This document shows, one piece after another, positions 25,314-33,515 of a stretch of 50,972 nt of DNA. Within the stretch, counting starts at the first letter, position 1, and every line of letters starts with the position of its first letter. The notes beneath the pieces were generated by a model, which ran no database searches, was not told where the DNA came from, and saw only the letters and a program-made list of their open reading frames with translations. The DNA is from Synergistaceae bacterium UBA6101 (lineage in GTDB: Bacteria > Synergistota > Synergistia > Synergistales > Synergistaceae): positions 1 through 50,972 of the forward strand of contig DIWR01000014.1 in NCBI GenBank assembly GCA_002428495.1. The letters are read 5' to 3'. A program made the position numbers and the translations under genes.

Positions 25314-25697
25314 TTAGTGTACTGTTTCTGTCCCTCTGGCGAGCACAAACGGGGTCTGAATTTCGCCTTCCAGAATATGTCTTCTGAAGATCTGCCTCAT
25401 CTTGTTTGGGTTCACATATTCGTATTTGATCGGCTCCTGGTTGATGACCTCGACAGTCACAAGCGGCTCACGGCTGCATAGTCCCATGCATCCGGAGGTA
25501 GTTACCATGACATCAGACACCCCTGACTCTTCTATTTCGCTCATCAGTGAATCCATGACTTCCTTTGCCCCTGACGCAATCCCACAGGTCCCCATGTGAA
25601 CAGTGACCTTTACACGATAGAATCCATCACGAAGTGCAGTTTCTTTCTGAACTTTTTCTTTGATTGATTTCAGGTCATTGATATTTAACTTTGCCAT
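25314..25697 (-). CDS. hndB: HndB-like [2Fe-2S] ferredoxin subunit
   Basis: The 127-residue protein is a small thioredoxin-like [2Fe-2S] domain with the cysteine pairs in GTCGIASGAKEV and TSGCMGLCSREPLVTV, as in HndB of NADP-reducing hydrogenases. It would pass electrons between the flavin subunit and other clusters. I use the ATG at 25697, six bases after GAGGTG; an in-frame GTG three codons earlier overlaps that site. It is second in the operon, between hydC and hydB. Confidence 0.88.
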   Translation of the reverse strand: MAKLNINDLKSIKEKVQKETALRDGFYRVKVTVHMGTCGIASGAKEVMDSLMSEIEESGVSDVMVTTSGCMGLCSREPLVTVEVINQEPIKYEYVNPNKMRQIFRRHILEGEIQTPFVLARGTETVH

Positions 25698-25751
25698 AAT
25701 TTTCACCTCATTATTTTTTTGTATTGGCTTACCACGTATTTTATTTAATTT

Positions 25752-26246
25752 TTAGCTGTAAAGATCAAGTACTTCTGTGAGTTTTGAAGGTTTCATCCTG
25801 CCGTGGACATCGTCATTGATGACGACCACAGGTCCGAGACCGCATGCTCCAAGGCAGCGAACTGATTCGAAGGTGAAACGCCTGTCCTCAGTGGTTTCTC
25901 CTTCGCTGATGCCAACCTCCTTTTTGATGGCCTCTGCAAGCGCCTTGCCGCCGCGAACGTAGCAGGCTGTTCCGAGACAAACACGAATTGTATGCCGGCC
26001 GCGCGGTGTCATTGTGAAGAATGAGTAGAAGGTAACAACTCCATACACACGGCTGACGGGGAGATTCAATCCTTTGGCAACCCTTTTCTGAACGGAAGCG
26101 GGCAGGTATCCAAGGGCTACCTGCGCCTCCTCAAGAACTGGAATCAATCCGCCTGGTGTTCCTTTGTGCCTGGCGATGATCTCGTCCAGCGTTGCGACTT
26201 CTTCAGCAGTAAATTCTTTTAGCAGTTCGCTGTGTTCCGCATTCAT
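25752..26246 (-). CDS. hydC: HydC/NuoE-like [2Fe-2S] subunit
   Basis: The 164-residue protein matches the 24 kDa NuoE/HydC family, first gene of the hydrogenase operon. Motifs are GGLIPVLEEAQVALGYLP, RVYGVVTFYSFF, the [2Fe-2S] cysteines in VCLGTACYVRGG and in VRCLGACGLGPVVVIND. It partners HydB in NAD(P)H oxidation or reduction. I start at the ATG at 26246, which follows AGGAGG by nine bases; upstream in-frame codons lack a ribosome site. Confidence 0.92.
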   Translation of the reverse strand: MNAEHSELLKEFTAEEVATLDEIIARHKGTPGGLIPVLEEAQVALGYLPASVQKRVAKGLNLPVSRVYGVVTFYSFFTMTPRGRHTIRVCLGTACYVRGGKALAEAIKKEVGISEGETTEDRRFTFESVRCLGACGLGPVVVINDDVHGRMKPSKLTEVLDLYS

Positions 26247-26497
26247 ATAACGTGTCCTCCTTCGAAATTGTGAGAAATTATTGCTCTGTTCCGATCTCAT
26301 TGAGAAATAACCTCATTTGTTACCAAATATATTTCAATCATAATGTCCCGGATCGCCAAAGACATTAATTTGAACAATTTATAGAATATAACGCCTCCTT
26401 CTCTTTAATGAGTATCTCGGTTTATTTGACCTGTTTTTGACCCATAACAGATACATTATAGTAAATGCACCAATAAAACAAGATTGTGGCTTTTTTT

Positions 26498-26675
26498 GTC
26501 CGCACACAAGCACCCCTACGGGGAAAATCCCCAGGGAGAAAAAAACCAGTATTTTGCTGATGATCCGAAAAACCCCCAAACTGCCAGTGTTCAAATACAT
26601 ATACTTCTGGTCAGTTTGCGAAATGATACACAATATATGGTGGGAAGTTTATCAGTATTTTATGCAAAAGACAAG
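26498..26675 (+). repeat. Left copy of a ~178 bp inverted element upstream of the hyd-fdh operon
   Basis: It aligns with the reverse complement of 26984-27158 over the full length. The outer end shares CACCCCT-CGG and CAGGGAGAAA; the inner end shares GTTTGCGAAATGA, ACACAAT, GTTTATCAGTA and TTTATGCAAA. By hand alignment 51 of the last 62 positions agree without gaps. Relative to hydC it has the same orientation as the right copy has to focA. Confidence 0.7.
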
Positions 26676-26983
26676 TATGTATGTAGAAATGTATGATTGC
26701 TACGATATTATATTTGGGTCAGATTTAAGCAATTTTACCTGCATAAAATTTTTATATGAACAAAACTAAAATGATCAATATAACAACGGTAAACATCTTC
26801 TTTATATTTTCAGATTTCTGACCTTAATAAAAGTTCACTTTAGAAATCCTTGATTTTGCGTAGAAATGCTCATTTCTGCCTTCTTCTACTCTCTATTTTT
26901 TTTTGAAAGCTTTATTTTGTTAAGACCCAACTTCTTTTCTAGGCTGTTTCAAGATTCACCCGTTCCATCGGCCGGGTTTTCAG

Positions 26984-27158
26984 CTTGTAATTTGCATAAA
27001 TTACTGATAAACTCCTCCGTGTAGATTGTGTTTCATTTCGCAAACTTGTCCGATAATTGTTTTTGGGGAACAAGGACAGGCGAGCTGATCCCGAAACATA
27101 AATTCATTTTTTTTGGCTTTCTCCCTGTGGGGCTATCCGCAGGGGTGTTTGTGCGCAC
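26984..27158 (-). repeat. Right copy of the inverted element upstream of focA
   Basis: Partner of 26498-26675. Its outer end (GTGCGCAC at 27158-27151) lies 75 bp before the small open reading frame at 27233. The outer part can fold as CCCTG-loop-CAGGG and, read toward focA, is followed by a TTTTTT run, so it could also act as a terminator-like leader. Confidence 0.7.
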
Positions 27159-27232
27159 ATAGAGTTTTTTCTTTATATAAGAGATTTTTTCGACATGCGC
27201 TTACAGTATAAACGTTTAGAGGGGGAAATGAG

Positions 27233-27283
27233 ATGTCCACTGCAACAAAAAAGGTCAGCGCAGTAAAAGTATCCAAGGCCTAA
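27233..27283 (+). CDS. Possible 16-residue leader peptide upstream of focA
   Basis: ATG at 27233 follows GAGGGGGAAATGAG and reads MSTATKKVSAVKVSKA before TAA. It is rich in lysine, valine and alanine. A 7 bp hairpin (GGGCGGA/TCCGCCC, 27307-27328) separates it from the focA ribosome site. It may be a leader peptide linked to attenuation, or chance. There is no family to compare. Confidence 0.4.
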   Translation: MSTATKKVSAVKVSKA

Positions 27284-27306
27284 ACAGCCTTAGCAACAAA
27301 ATAAAT

Positions 27307-27328
27307 GGGCGGACAATGTTATCCGCCC
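27307..27328 (+). other. Hairpin between the small ORF and focA
   Basis: GGGCGGA pairs with TCCGCCC around an 8 nt loop. No T-run follows. The focA Shine-Dalgarno sequence CGGAGG lies about 15 nt downstream, so the hairpin could influence translation. Confidence 0.45.
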
Positions 27329-27359
27329 CATCACAATAATATCGGAGGCGTTTTTAGAA

Positions 27360-28193
27360 ATGAACTTCAAACCACCAGTAGAAATAGCAAAGACTGCCTG
27401 TACTGTGGCAAAAGCCAAGGCAGATCTCTCTCTCAAAGCATTGCTCGTAATGGGCTTTCTGGCAGGTGCTTACATCGCGTTCGGCGGCTTTTTGATGACT
27501 ACCGTTACTCAGGATGTAGCCCAGTATGCCGGTGTCGGGATCTCAAAGATGCTGGGAGGAATGGTTTTTGCCCTTGGGCTCATGCTCGTCATCGTTGGCG
27601 GAGCAGAGCTCTTCACCGGAAACTGCCTCATGCCCATAGGCATGCTCAATGGATGCGTGTCTTTCCAGGGCGTGCTTAAAAACTGGACCGTAGTCTACAT
27701 CGCAAACCTCATCGGATCCGTCTTTCTCGCATGGATGATCTACAACACCGGCCTCGCGACCGGCGCTACGGGAGCCAATGCACTCAAGATCGCAGTTGCA
27801 AAGGTCAACCTCCCGGTAAGCCAGATGATATTCCGCGGCGTCCTTTGCAACTGGCTGGTCGTCATGGCTGTCTGGATGTCATTCTCAGCAATGGATGTAA
27901 TGAGCAAATACATCTGCTGCCTCATCCCAATCTCAGGATTCGTTACGATGGGATTTGAACACAGCATCGCAAACATGTACTTCATAGCACTCGGCATGTT
28001 CATCAAGGGCGGAGACGCCGCGACAGTCGAACTCGCAGCAGTGGCACCTGACAAACTGGCTGGCCTTACAATGGGCGGATACTGGGGAAACATAATCCCT
28101 GTAACCATCGGCAATATGGTCGGAGGGATCCTGTTCGTAGCAGTTCTTTACTACATGGTGTTCTCAGGAGCTCTTGACGAACCCAAATCATAA
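27360..28193 (+). CDS. focA: Formate/nitrite channel, FocA family
   Basis: The 277-residue protein has six transmembrane helices and FNT-family signatures: GFLAGAYIAFGGFLMTT, GGAELFTGNCLMP, RGVLCNWLVVMAVWM and GFEHSIANMYF, the last containing the pore histidine. It should move formate across the membrane, in keeping with the divergent formate dehydrogenase operon; nitrite or hydrosulfide channels are related alternatives. ATG at 27360 follows CGGAGG by eleven bases. The downstream mobA-like, carbonic anhydrase and ferritin-like genes run the same way and may be co-transcribed. Confidence 0.92.
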   Translation: MNFKPPVEIAKTACTVAKAKADLSLKALLVMGFLAGAYIAFGGFLMTTVTQDVAQYAGVGISKMLGGMVFALGLMLVIVGGAELFTGNCLMPIGMLNGCVSFQGVLKNWTVVYIANLIGSVFLAWMIYNTGLATGATGANALKIAVAKVNLPVSQMIFRGVLCNWLVVMAVWMSFSAMDVMSKYICCLIPISGFVTMGFEHSIANMYFIALGMFIKGGDAATVELAAVAPDKLAGLTMGGYWGNIIPVTIGNMVGGILFVAVLYYMVFSGALDEPKS

Positions 28194-28204
28194 AGCAGCT
28201 GATC

Positions 28205-28903
28205 ATGAAACCACCACTCCTTCATAACAAGACTCTGGTGTTTGCCCCTGTCGGCAGTACAGCAAACAAGGAGCGCCTTCACGCTTCGCTGCTCCTGTTG
28301 GCCGGCGGTCAGGGTTCAAGAATGGGTGGCAGGAATAAACTTTATCTTGAGCTCGAGGGTTCCCTTCTTATTGAGGACACCCTCGAGCTTGTTGCACCCC
28401 TTTTTAAAGAAGTCATCCTGCTGGTCGCTCCCGGGGAATCTTCAAAGGTAAAAGAGGCCCTTTCTCCGTTGATCAGTAAATGGGACATAGCAGTAGCAGA
28501 GGACAGGGTACAGGCAAGAGGTCCGCTCGAAGGCCTTTACAACGGTCTTCACCACATGAAAGAAGAATGGGGATTCCTTCTGGGATGCGATATGCCCTCC
28601 CCTGACCCGGATTTAATTAAAGGGATGAACATTTTTTGCAGCATAAACAACGATGCTGTTGTAGCAGAAAGGCAAGGATTTTTGGAACCTCTCCATGCAT
28701 TCTATCGTAAAAGCTGTATAGGAGCTGTTTCTGATGCCATGCAGCGCGGAGACAGAAAGATCAAGCAGTTCTACCCTGACATCAGGCTTACCATCATAAA
28801 CGAAAAAAAACTTAAAGAGTTCGGTGACGACACTAGCTCGTTTTTTAACCTGAACACACCCCACGATGTTGAAAAAATGAAACTCAGCCAGGAAGTGAGA
28901 TAA
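28205..28903 (+). CDS. mobA: MobA-like molybdenum cofactor nucleotidyltransferase
   Basis: The 232-residue protein has the nucleotidyltransferase signature LLLLAGGQGSRMGGRNK, then RGPLEGLYNGL, the metal-binding LLGCDMPSPDPDLI and FFNLNTPHDVEKM near the end. MobA adds GMP to molybdopterin to form the dinucleotide cofactor needed by formate dehydrogenases. Its place 11 bp after focA and opposite fdhA supports that role; MobA-like CMP transferases are the alternative. About 28 residues precede the signature, so the true start could be slightly downstream. Confidence 0.85.
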   Translation: MKPPLLHNKTLVFAPVGSTANKERLHASLLLLAGGQGSRMGGRNKLYLELEGSLLIEDTLELVAPLFKEVILLVAPGESSKVKEALSPLISKWDIAVAEDRVQARGPLEGLYNGLHHMKEEWGFLLGCDMPSPDPDLIKGMNIFCSINNDAVVAERQGFLEPLHAFYRKSCIGAVSDAMQRGDRKIKQFYPDIRLTIINEKKLKEFGDDTSSFFNLNTPHDVEKMKLSQEVR

Positions 28904-28905
28904 CT

Positions 28906-29451
28906 ATGAAGGAACTTGCAGATGGTTTCAAGCGTTTTGCAGCAAAGGCGGACAGGGATTTTTATTCCGGCCTGGCCGCCGGACAGCATCCGCATACGAT
29001 GATGATCTCGTGCAGCGACAGCAGGATAATCCCGGAACACATATTCGATGCAAAACCAGGGGAGATCTTCATCCTCAGGAATGTCGGGAACCTCGCCCGG
29101 ACAGAGGAATCTTCCGTGAGGGCATGTATAGATTACGCGGTAAAACACCTGAAAGTAAAACGGATCGCAGTGCTGGCCCACAACCAGTGCGGAGCAGTAA
29201 AGGCAACAGAAGACAAGGAGCACATGACTACAGAAGGACTGAAAAAGTGGCTGGAACAGGAAGAATATACGGGGTCAGACCTTGAAGGAGCCGAAAAGGC
29301 CCAGGCAGTGCGCCAGCTTGCAAAATTGAAGGAATATCCGACTGTCAAAGAGGCATTTGAGGCAGGCCGCCTCGAACTCTGCGCACTCTACTTCCACCTG
29401 GACCCAATCTCTATGGAAACTTATCAAGATGAAGATTGGCGCTCTCTTTGA
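28906..29451 (+). CDS. Beta-class carbonic anhydrase
   Basis: The 181-residue enzyme interconverts CO2 and bicarbonate. Zinc ligands C36, D38/R40 (SCSDSRI), H92 and C95 (HNQCGAVKA) match beta-class enzymes, and RNVGNLAR and YAVKHLKVK are usual neighbouring motifs. It starts three bases after the mobA-like stop. Next to a formate channel and formate dehydrogenase it could supply or remove CO2 for formate metabolism, which is inference from context. Confidence 0.92.
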   Translation: MKELADGFKRFAAKADRDFYSGLAAGQHPHTMMISCSDSRIIPEHIFDAKPGEIFILRNVGNLARTEESSVRACIDYAVKHLKVKRIAVLAHNQCGAVKATEDKEHMTTEGLKKWLEQEEYTGSDLEGAEKAQAVRQLAKLKEYPTVKEAFEAGRLELCALYFHLDPISMETYQDEDWRSL

Positions 29452-29557
29452 TCTCAAAAGCCCGGCCCATTTAGTTTACCCTTAAAGCATATAAATAATA
29501 ATTATCATATTTTCCCCGTCCTGTCTGTAGAAACAGGGAAAAAGAGAGGAGATCAAA

Positions 29558-30010
29558 ATGAAAAATTACAAAGAAATATTGAAAATGGCAGTTGGAAACG
29601 AAGTCGAGGCATACGAGTTCTACCGGGACGCGGCAACCAAGATGAAGGACCCAGCAATGAAAAAGATTTTTCAGGGGCTTGCTGACGAAGAGTCAGGACA
29701 CAAGGTGCTTCTTGAGAGTTATCTCAGCAATGAAAAGAAAGATATGAAGTTCAAAGATGAGAAGGATTACAAAGTCGCTGAGGCTGTCGAAGCCCCCCAG
29801 ACCCTTTCCACCGATATGGCTTTCAAGGATGCCATTGTCCTTGCAATGAAAAAGGAACAGGAAGCTATGGAGATGTACCAGCAGTTCGCTGATGCCAGCG
29901 AAGGTGCCAAGCAGAAGGAGACCTTCCTTGAGCTCGCGAAGATGGAAAAGGGACATAAGGTACGCCTCGAGGATATCTATACCAACACAGCATTTATTGA
30001 AGTCTGGTAA
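29558..30010 (+). CDS. Ferritin-like (rubrerythrin-type) diiron protein
   Basis: The 150-residue protein forms two helical pairs with diiron-type motifs: NEVEAYEFY and DEESGHKVLL in the first half, KEQEAMEMY and KMEKGHKVRLEDIY in the second. It lacks the C-terminal rubredoxin domain of true rubrerythrins. Such proteins reduce peroxide or hold iron in anaerobes. ATG follows GAGAGGAGATCAAA. A terminator follows, making it the last gene of this rightward group, 106 bp after the carbonic anhydrase gene. Confidence 0.88.
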   Translation: MKNYKEILKMAVGNEVEAYEFYRDAATKMKDPAMKKIFQGLADEESGHKVLLESYLSNEKKDMKFKDEKDYKVAEAVEAPQTLSTDMAFKDAIVLAMKKEQEAMEMYQQFADASEGAKQKETFLELAKMEKGHKVRLEDIYTNTAFIEVW

Positions 30011-30050
30011 CATACCGCTCTGCACAAAGAGACCTTAAGGAACGGATAAG

Positions 30051-30084
30051 CGCTCTGCCCGATCTTGAGGCAGAGCGATTTTTT
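30051..30084 (+). terminator. Rho-independent terminator after the ferritin-like gene
   Basis: CGCTCTGCC pairs with GGCAGAGCG around a 9 nt loop and is followed by ATTTTTTT. Confidence 0.9.
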
Positions 30085-30120
30085 TAATAAACATGACCTG
30101 ATTGATCTGCAATAAATTTA

Positions 30121-30870
30121 TCAGCCCCAGGGCCAGGATATCCTTCTTCCATCTTCTTCTCTTATGGCCTTTCTGATCTCCTCAAAGGTCGGTGCTTCAA
30201 GCGTCATTTTTGTACAGTTGGCTCTGGAGATAGTATCTAAGGTATGTGAGTCAGAGGATCTTATGAATGTCCTGCCCGGATACTTTTCCCTCCACATCGC
30301 GGCCTGGACTGAATCGATCCTCCAGGAGAGCTCAAAAGCGTCAGCCGGATAGTCAGCCGGCATCGGCCCCAGAGCGACGGGATAAGAGAAAGAGGGCCTG
30401 TCGACATGGGCAAGTATCGCAAGACCGCCGATGCTCTGCACTTTTGATACTATCTGGTCTACTTCATACCTCGAACCCTGTATGAGAAGGGTCTCTTCCT
30501 CTCTCAGTATATTGTTGCAGTGGTCCAGCACTACCTGATAGCCGAAATAGTCTACATTGTTTTTTATCGGCAGCATCTTTTCCCAGAGCCAGGCTTTGTA
30601 TTCAGTTGCCGTTTTGAAATCAGGGAAAACAGTAAGAATGTGAATATCTTCTGCACTCTGGGTCTCAATGCATGGGAGTACGACCGGATCTCCATGGGCT
30701 GCCTCCGAAATGGCAGGGAAGTTATCGCAGGTGTTATGGTCGGCAATGCCAATTACATCGATCCCGGCCTTTCTGACAGCGGAAACTATCTCCGGTGCCC
30801 CCATCTCCAGACTTCCGCAGGGGGACAGTGCTGAATGGATGTGGAGATCGGCCCAGAAGGGCTTAAGCAT
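30121..30870 (-). CDS. PHP-domain phosphoesterase-like protein
   Basis: The 249-residue protein has the metal-binding motifs of the PHP family: DLHIHS (H10, H12), IADHNTCDN, a glutamate in PCIETQS, ILAHVDRPS and RSSDSH. PHP domains act on phosphoesters such as histidinol phosphate, nucleoside 3',5'-bisphosphates or RNA ends. Genes of this type are often found beside HydS-like iron-sulfur proteins and DRTGG proteins, as here, where it ends the leftward cluster. Its substrate in that setting is unknown. Confidence 0.85.
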   Translation of the reverse strand: MLKPFWADLHIHSALSPCGSLEMGAPEIVSAVRKAGIDVIGIADHNTCDNFPAISEAAHGDPVVLPCIETQSAEDIHILTVFPDFKTATEYKAWLWEKMLPIKNNVDYFGYQVVLDHCNNILREEETLLIQGSRYEVDQIVSKVQSIGGLAILAHVDRPSFSYPVALGPMPADYPADAFELSWRIDSVQAAMWREKYPGRTFIRSSDSHTLDTISRANCTKMTLEAPTFEEIRKAIREEDGRRISWPWG

Positions 30871-30877
30871 AATTCAA

Positions 30878-31213
30878 TTACCCATTTATGCCAAGATCAG
30901 AGAGTCTCTTGCATGTGCCAAATATAGATTCGCTGACTGACGCGACGCATATATTTTCTGTTCTGCAGCGTTCTATAAGGTCTGGCGGAGCCTTTCGGCC
31001 AGACGCAAGGATGATAACAGGAATATCTTTCAAGACGGCGACCGCGGCAACATTCAGGTGTGCCTGTATCGTTATCCAAGCAGAACCCTCTGAAACTGTC
31101 CCTATTATGAAACTGAGCAGATCTCCGGCCGCAGCCTTAGTCACATCCCTTTCAGGATCGCCTGTCGCGTGCACATCTGCGTTCAGTTTTTCGCATAGAT
31201 CCTTTATCTTCAA
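30878..31213 (-). CDS. DRTGG-domain protein, second copy
   Basis: The 111-residue protein resembles stand-alone DRTGG domains, a fold also found N-terminal to HPr kinase and phosphotransacetylase and thought to bind nucleotides or ligands. Seen are LSFIIGTVSEGSAWITIQAHLNVAAVAVLKDIPVIILASG and a helix ending in GTCKRL. It is distantly similar to the protein at 33147-33515. Start is TTG at 31213, overlapping the stop of the HydS-like gene (TTGA), with AAGGGAGG upstream. Confidence 0.7.
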   Translation of the reverse strand: MKIKDLCEKLNADVHATGDPERDVTKAAAGDLLSFIIGTVSEGSAWITIQAHLNVAAVAVLKDIPVIILASGRKAPPDLIERCRTENICVASVSESIFGTCKRLSDLGING

Positions 31214-32529
31214 CTTTTTCCTCCCTTTCTCTTAAGCGTGTGGGGCTGGGATTCTGAGAGTTTTACGATCTGGGATGCAAGTGCCGAGATGCCTTCCCTG
31301 AGTTTAAAGATGCAATCCGTCACAGAGCCGTGACCCCTGACAATTTCCTCTGCCATTGCCTGGCACGAGGGTCTGCCGCATGACCCGCAGTCAATGTGCG
31401 GAAGGCCGTTATAGATCTCCTTCATCTGCTGCAGCTTGACCATTGCGTCCGCTACGTTATCATAGAGAGGAAGTCGGGGACGGGGCTGATATTCGTTAGT
31501 GACAGGCCATATGTCCATTGTGAAGAGTTCCTCCGCCCTTGATAGTTCTTTAGGGGTGATGTTCCATTCTGTCTCTATAGTGCCAAGGCGGAGGTTTGCA
31601 AGAAAACGCGAATCCGCAGTTCCTACTCCGCCGACGCATCCTGTGTCACAGACACGGCATTCGATAAAGTCGACACCTCGCAGTCTTCCCAGCTCCAGTT
31701 CCTGAAGTGTGTCAAGTGTATTCCTCATGCCCGATACTGCAAGAATATTCAGTTTTTTGTCTGAGAAGGCCTGGACATGCCTTGATTCCCCCCCCCGCCT
31801 TGCCCATTGTATCCATCTGTTGTTCCTTTTCCTTGGCACAGATTCGTTTTCGACATTTATATCGCCCTCAGCCATTATGCTCCTCGCTACTTTCCTTACC
31901 GTTACTGCGTTGGTGAGCGGCGAAACCCTTTTGCCGTGCGGTTCCCTGACCATGGTTATCTTGGCCGGACAGGGGGCAAGAAGAGTAAGTGGCGCATCAC
32001 TGTTCGTCCTCATCCTCCATAATGTTGCAGCTATCTCAAGCGGAGAAAGTACCGGGACTACCCTTGAAAGCAGTTCTGGAAATTTAGTCTGGATGAGCCT
32101 GAGAACAGCGGGGCAGTATACTGAGATAAGCGGCAGAACGGTCCTGGATGACCTGCTGATGAGCTGCGCGACGGCATATGCCGACAGGTCAAAAGCATCA
32201 TCAGCCTCATCAATAAGGGTATTGAAATCAAGTGACATGAGAACGTCTTCAAGGTTGTCAGGCCTGCCGTAATGGCTGAACTGTGAAAAAAAGACGGGAT
32301 CGGGAACCAATGTCGTCCTTGATGATTCTTTGATCCTGTTCCAGTCGTCTTCATATATCCCAAGAGCAGAACGGCAACAGGAACGGAGACACTCTCCACA
32401 GTCTATGCAAAGCTCCTCTATGATGCTGATTTCTCCGTCAACTACGCGGATCGCCTCTGTAGGGCAGACTCTGATACAGTTTACACATCCCTGGCATGCT
32501 TCTTTTGAGATTTTTATACTATGTTCCAT
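31210..32529 (-). CDS. HydS-like iron-sulfur protein with an [FeFe] hydrogenase H-cluster domain
   Basis: The 439-residue protein starts with two ferredoxin clusters (CQGCVNCIRVCPTEA and CIDCGECLRSCCRSA). The middle is a hydrogenase large-subunit-like domain whose motifs keep the H-cluster cysteines: YCPAVLRL (L1), APCPAKITMVRE (L2, with Lys) and IECRVCDTGCVGGVG (L3). The cysteine just before the L1 ligand, used for proton transfer in active hydrogenases, is tyrosine here. A C-terminal Fe-S domain (HIDCGSCGRPSCQAMAEEIV) matches that of sensory hydrogenases. No PAS domain is present. It probably senses H2 or redox state and signals through the neighbouring ATPases. Confidence 0.85.
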   Translation of the reverse strand: MEHSIKISKEACQGCVNCIRVCPTEAIRVVDGEISIIEELCIDCGECLRSCCRSALGIYEDDWNRIKESSRTTLVPDPVFFSQFSHYGRPDNLEDVLMSLDFNTLIDEADDAFDLSAYAVAQLISRSSRTVLPLISVYCPAVLRLIQTKFPELLSRVVPVLSPLEIAATLWRMRTNSDAPLTLLAPCPAKITMVREPHGKRVSPLTNAVTVRKVARSIMAEGDINVENESVPRKRNNRWIQWARRGGESRHVQAFSDKKLNILAVSGMRNTLDTLQELELGRLRGVDFIECRVCDTGCVGGVGTADSRFLANLRLGTIETEWNITPKELSRAEELFTMDIWPVTNEYQPRPRLPLYDNVADAMVKLQQMKEIYNGLPHIDCGSCGRPSCQAMAEEIVRGHGSVTDCIFKLREGISALASQIVKLSESQPHTLKRKGGKS

Positions 32530-32713
32530 TCGGTTCGCTCCTCCGTAACAGCCGGCATATAGCTGGAAATCTGGTAACGGCTGGATTCAATAACTGCATA
32601 TCGGGAGTCCGTAACTGAGATCTGTCCGATGTGAACAGTATAACAGCCGGAGCCTGAAGTAAAAATAGCATGTTTGGTATGAACGAGCTTTTTGAAGGAT
32701 CCTTGTCTGGTCT

Positions 32714-33142
32714 CTATTTGTTGAAAAATACAGTTGATATCAATTTGGTCCCGACGCCGGGCGTAGATTCTATTTCAAAAAGATCCGAATTCCTCTTTAT
32801 GTTCGGAAGCCCCATCCCTGCACCGAACCCCATTTCTCTGGCCTGGTTCGAAGCAGTGGTATATCCTTCTGTCATGGCCTGATCGATATCGGGTATTCCG
32901 GGCCCTTCGTCCTCAGTCGATATTTCAAGCTTGTCCTCTGATATGACGGCTTTCAGGATCCCGCCGTTTGCGTGGATCACAAGATTTATTTCTGCTTCGT
33001 ATGCAATTACAGCAGCTCTTCTGCATACATCTGACTGTATGCCAAGCATTTTGAGGGTGTTTTTTATATTGTTAGAGGCAGTACCTGCCACCATGAAGTT
33101 GTTGCCCTCTATCCTGTATTCCATACATACAGGAGCAGCCAT
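32714..33142 (-). CDS. RsbW-like ATP-binding serine kinase / anti-sigma factor
   Basis: The 142-residue protein is a GHKL ATPase of the RsbW/SpoIIAB type: AYEAEINLVIHAN corresponds to the N box, DEGPGIPDIDQAM to the first glycine motif and GFGAGMGLPNIKR to the lid. Such proteins phosphorylate anti-sigma antagonists or bind partner proteins. ATG at 33142 follows GGGAGG and lies four bases after the DRTGG gene. The 184 bp to the HydS-like gene hold no other gene. Confidence 0.85.
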   Translation of the reverse strand: MAAPVCMEYRIEGNNFMVAGTASNNIKNTLKMLGIQSDVCRRAAVIAYEAEINLVIHANGGILKAVISEDKLEISTEDEGPGIPDIDQAMTEGYTTASNQAREMGFGAGMGLPNIKRNSDLFEIESTPGVGTKLISTVFFNK

Positions 33143-33146
33143 ACAG

Positions 33147-33515
33147 TTATGCCTCCCGCGGCTGTGGGACGTAACTTGGTTTTACACCTGCTGCATATAA
33201 CCTTCCGCAGACCTCATATAGGCTGTATTTGGACAGAAGTACCGGTATTCCGCTTTCCTTTGCAAGATTCACTGTCTCTTCGAGCGGGATCTTACCCCTG
33301 ACGAATACTACGGCAGGAAGATCGAGCATCTGCGCTGTCCTGACTATCTGAATGTTGGTAAGGCCAGTAAGGAGAAGGGAGCCGGGAGAGCAGAAGGCAA
33401 GGACATCGCTCATCAGATCGCAGGCAGATACAAATGGTACTGTTATCTCGCTCAGATCCCTATCGGAAGTTATGACCTCAGCCTTGATCAGCTCCGCCAA
33501 TTCTTTTAAATTCAT
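33147..33515 (-). CDS. DRTGG-domain protein, first copy
   Basis: The 122-residue protein has the DRTGG-like stretch VSACDLMSDVLAFCSPGSLLLTGLTNIQIVRTAQMLDLPAVVFVRG followed by IPVLLSKYSLYEVCGRLY. It lies first in the leftward sensor cluster. I use the ATG at 33515 because GGAGG is nine bases upstream; an in-frame ATG three codons earlier abuts that site. Its role, perhaps ligand or nucleotide sensing, is unknown. Confidence 0.75.
   Translation of the reverse strand: MNLKELAELIKAEVITSDRDLSEITVPFVSACDLMSDVLAFCSPGSLLLTGLTNIQIVRTAQMLDLPAVVFVRGKIPLEETVNLAKESGIPVLLSKYSLYEVCGRLYAAGVKPSYVPQPREA

Larger units (their letters stand above)
26247..27232. other. 1 kb AT-rich divergent control region between hyd-fdh and focA operons
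   Basis: No convincing gene is present. A 110-codon open stretch at 26437-26769 has no ribosome site, is rich in aromatic and stop-prone codons and overlaps the left repeat, so I do not call it. The region contains two inverted copies of a diverged 178 bp element (26498-26675 and 26984-27158) with about 300 bp of AT-rich sequence between them. Promoters for both operons must lie here but none is clear. Confidence 0.6.

Noticed and set aside
26437..26769. A 110-codon open frame between the hyd and focA operons
   Set aside because: No ribosome site, odd composition, and its homologous stretch in the right-hand repeat copy is interrupted by stops.
26498..27158. Complete insertion sequence bounded by inverted ends
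   Set aside because: The repeats are long and diverged, and the segment between them holds no transposase.
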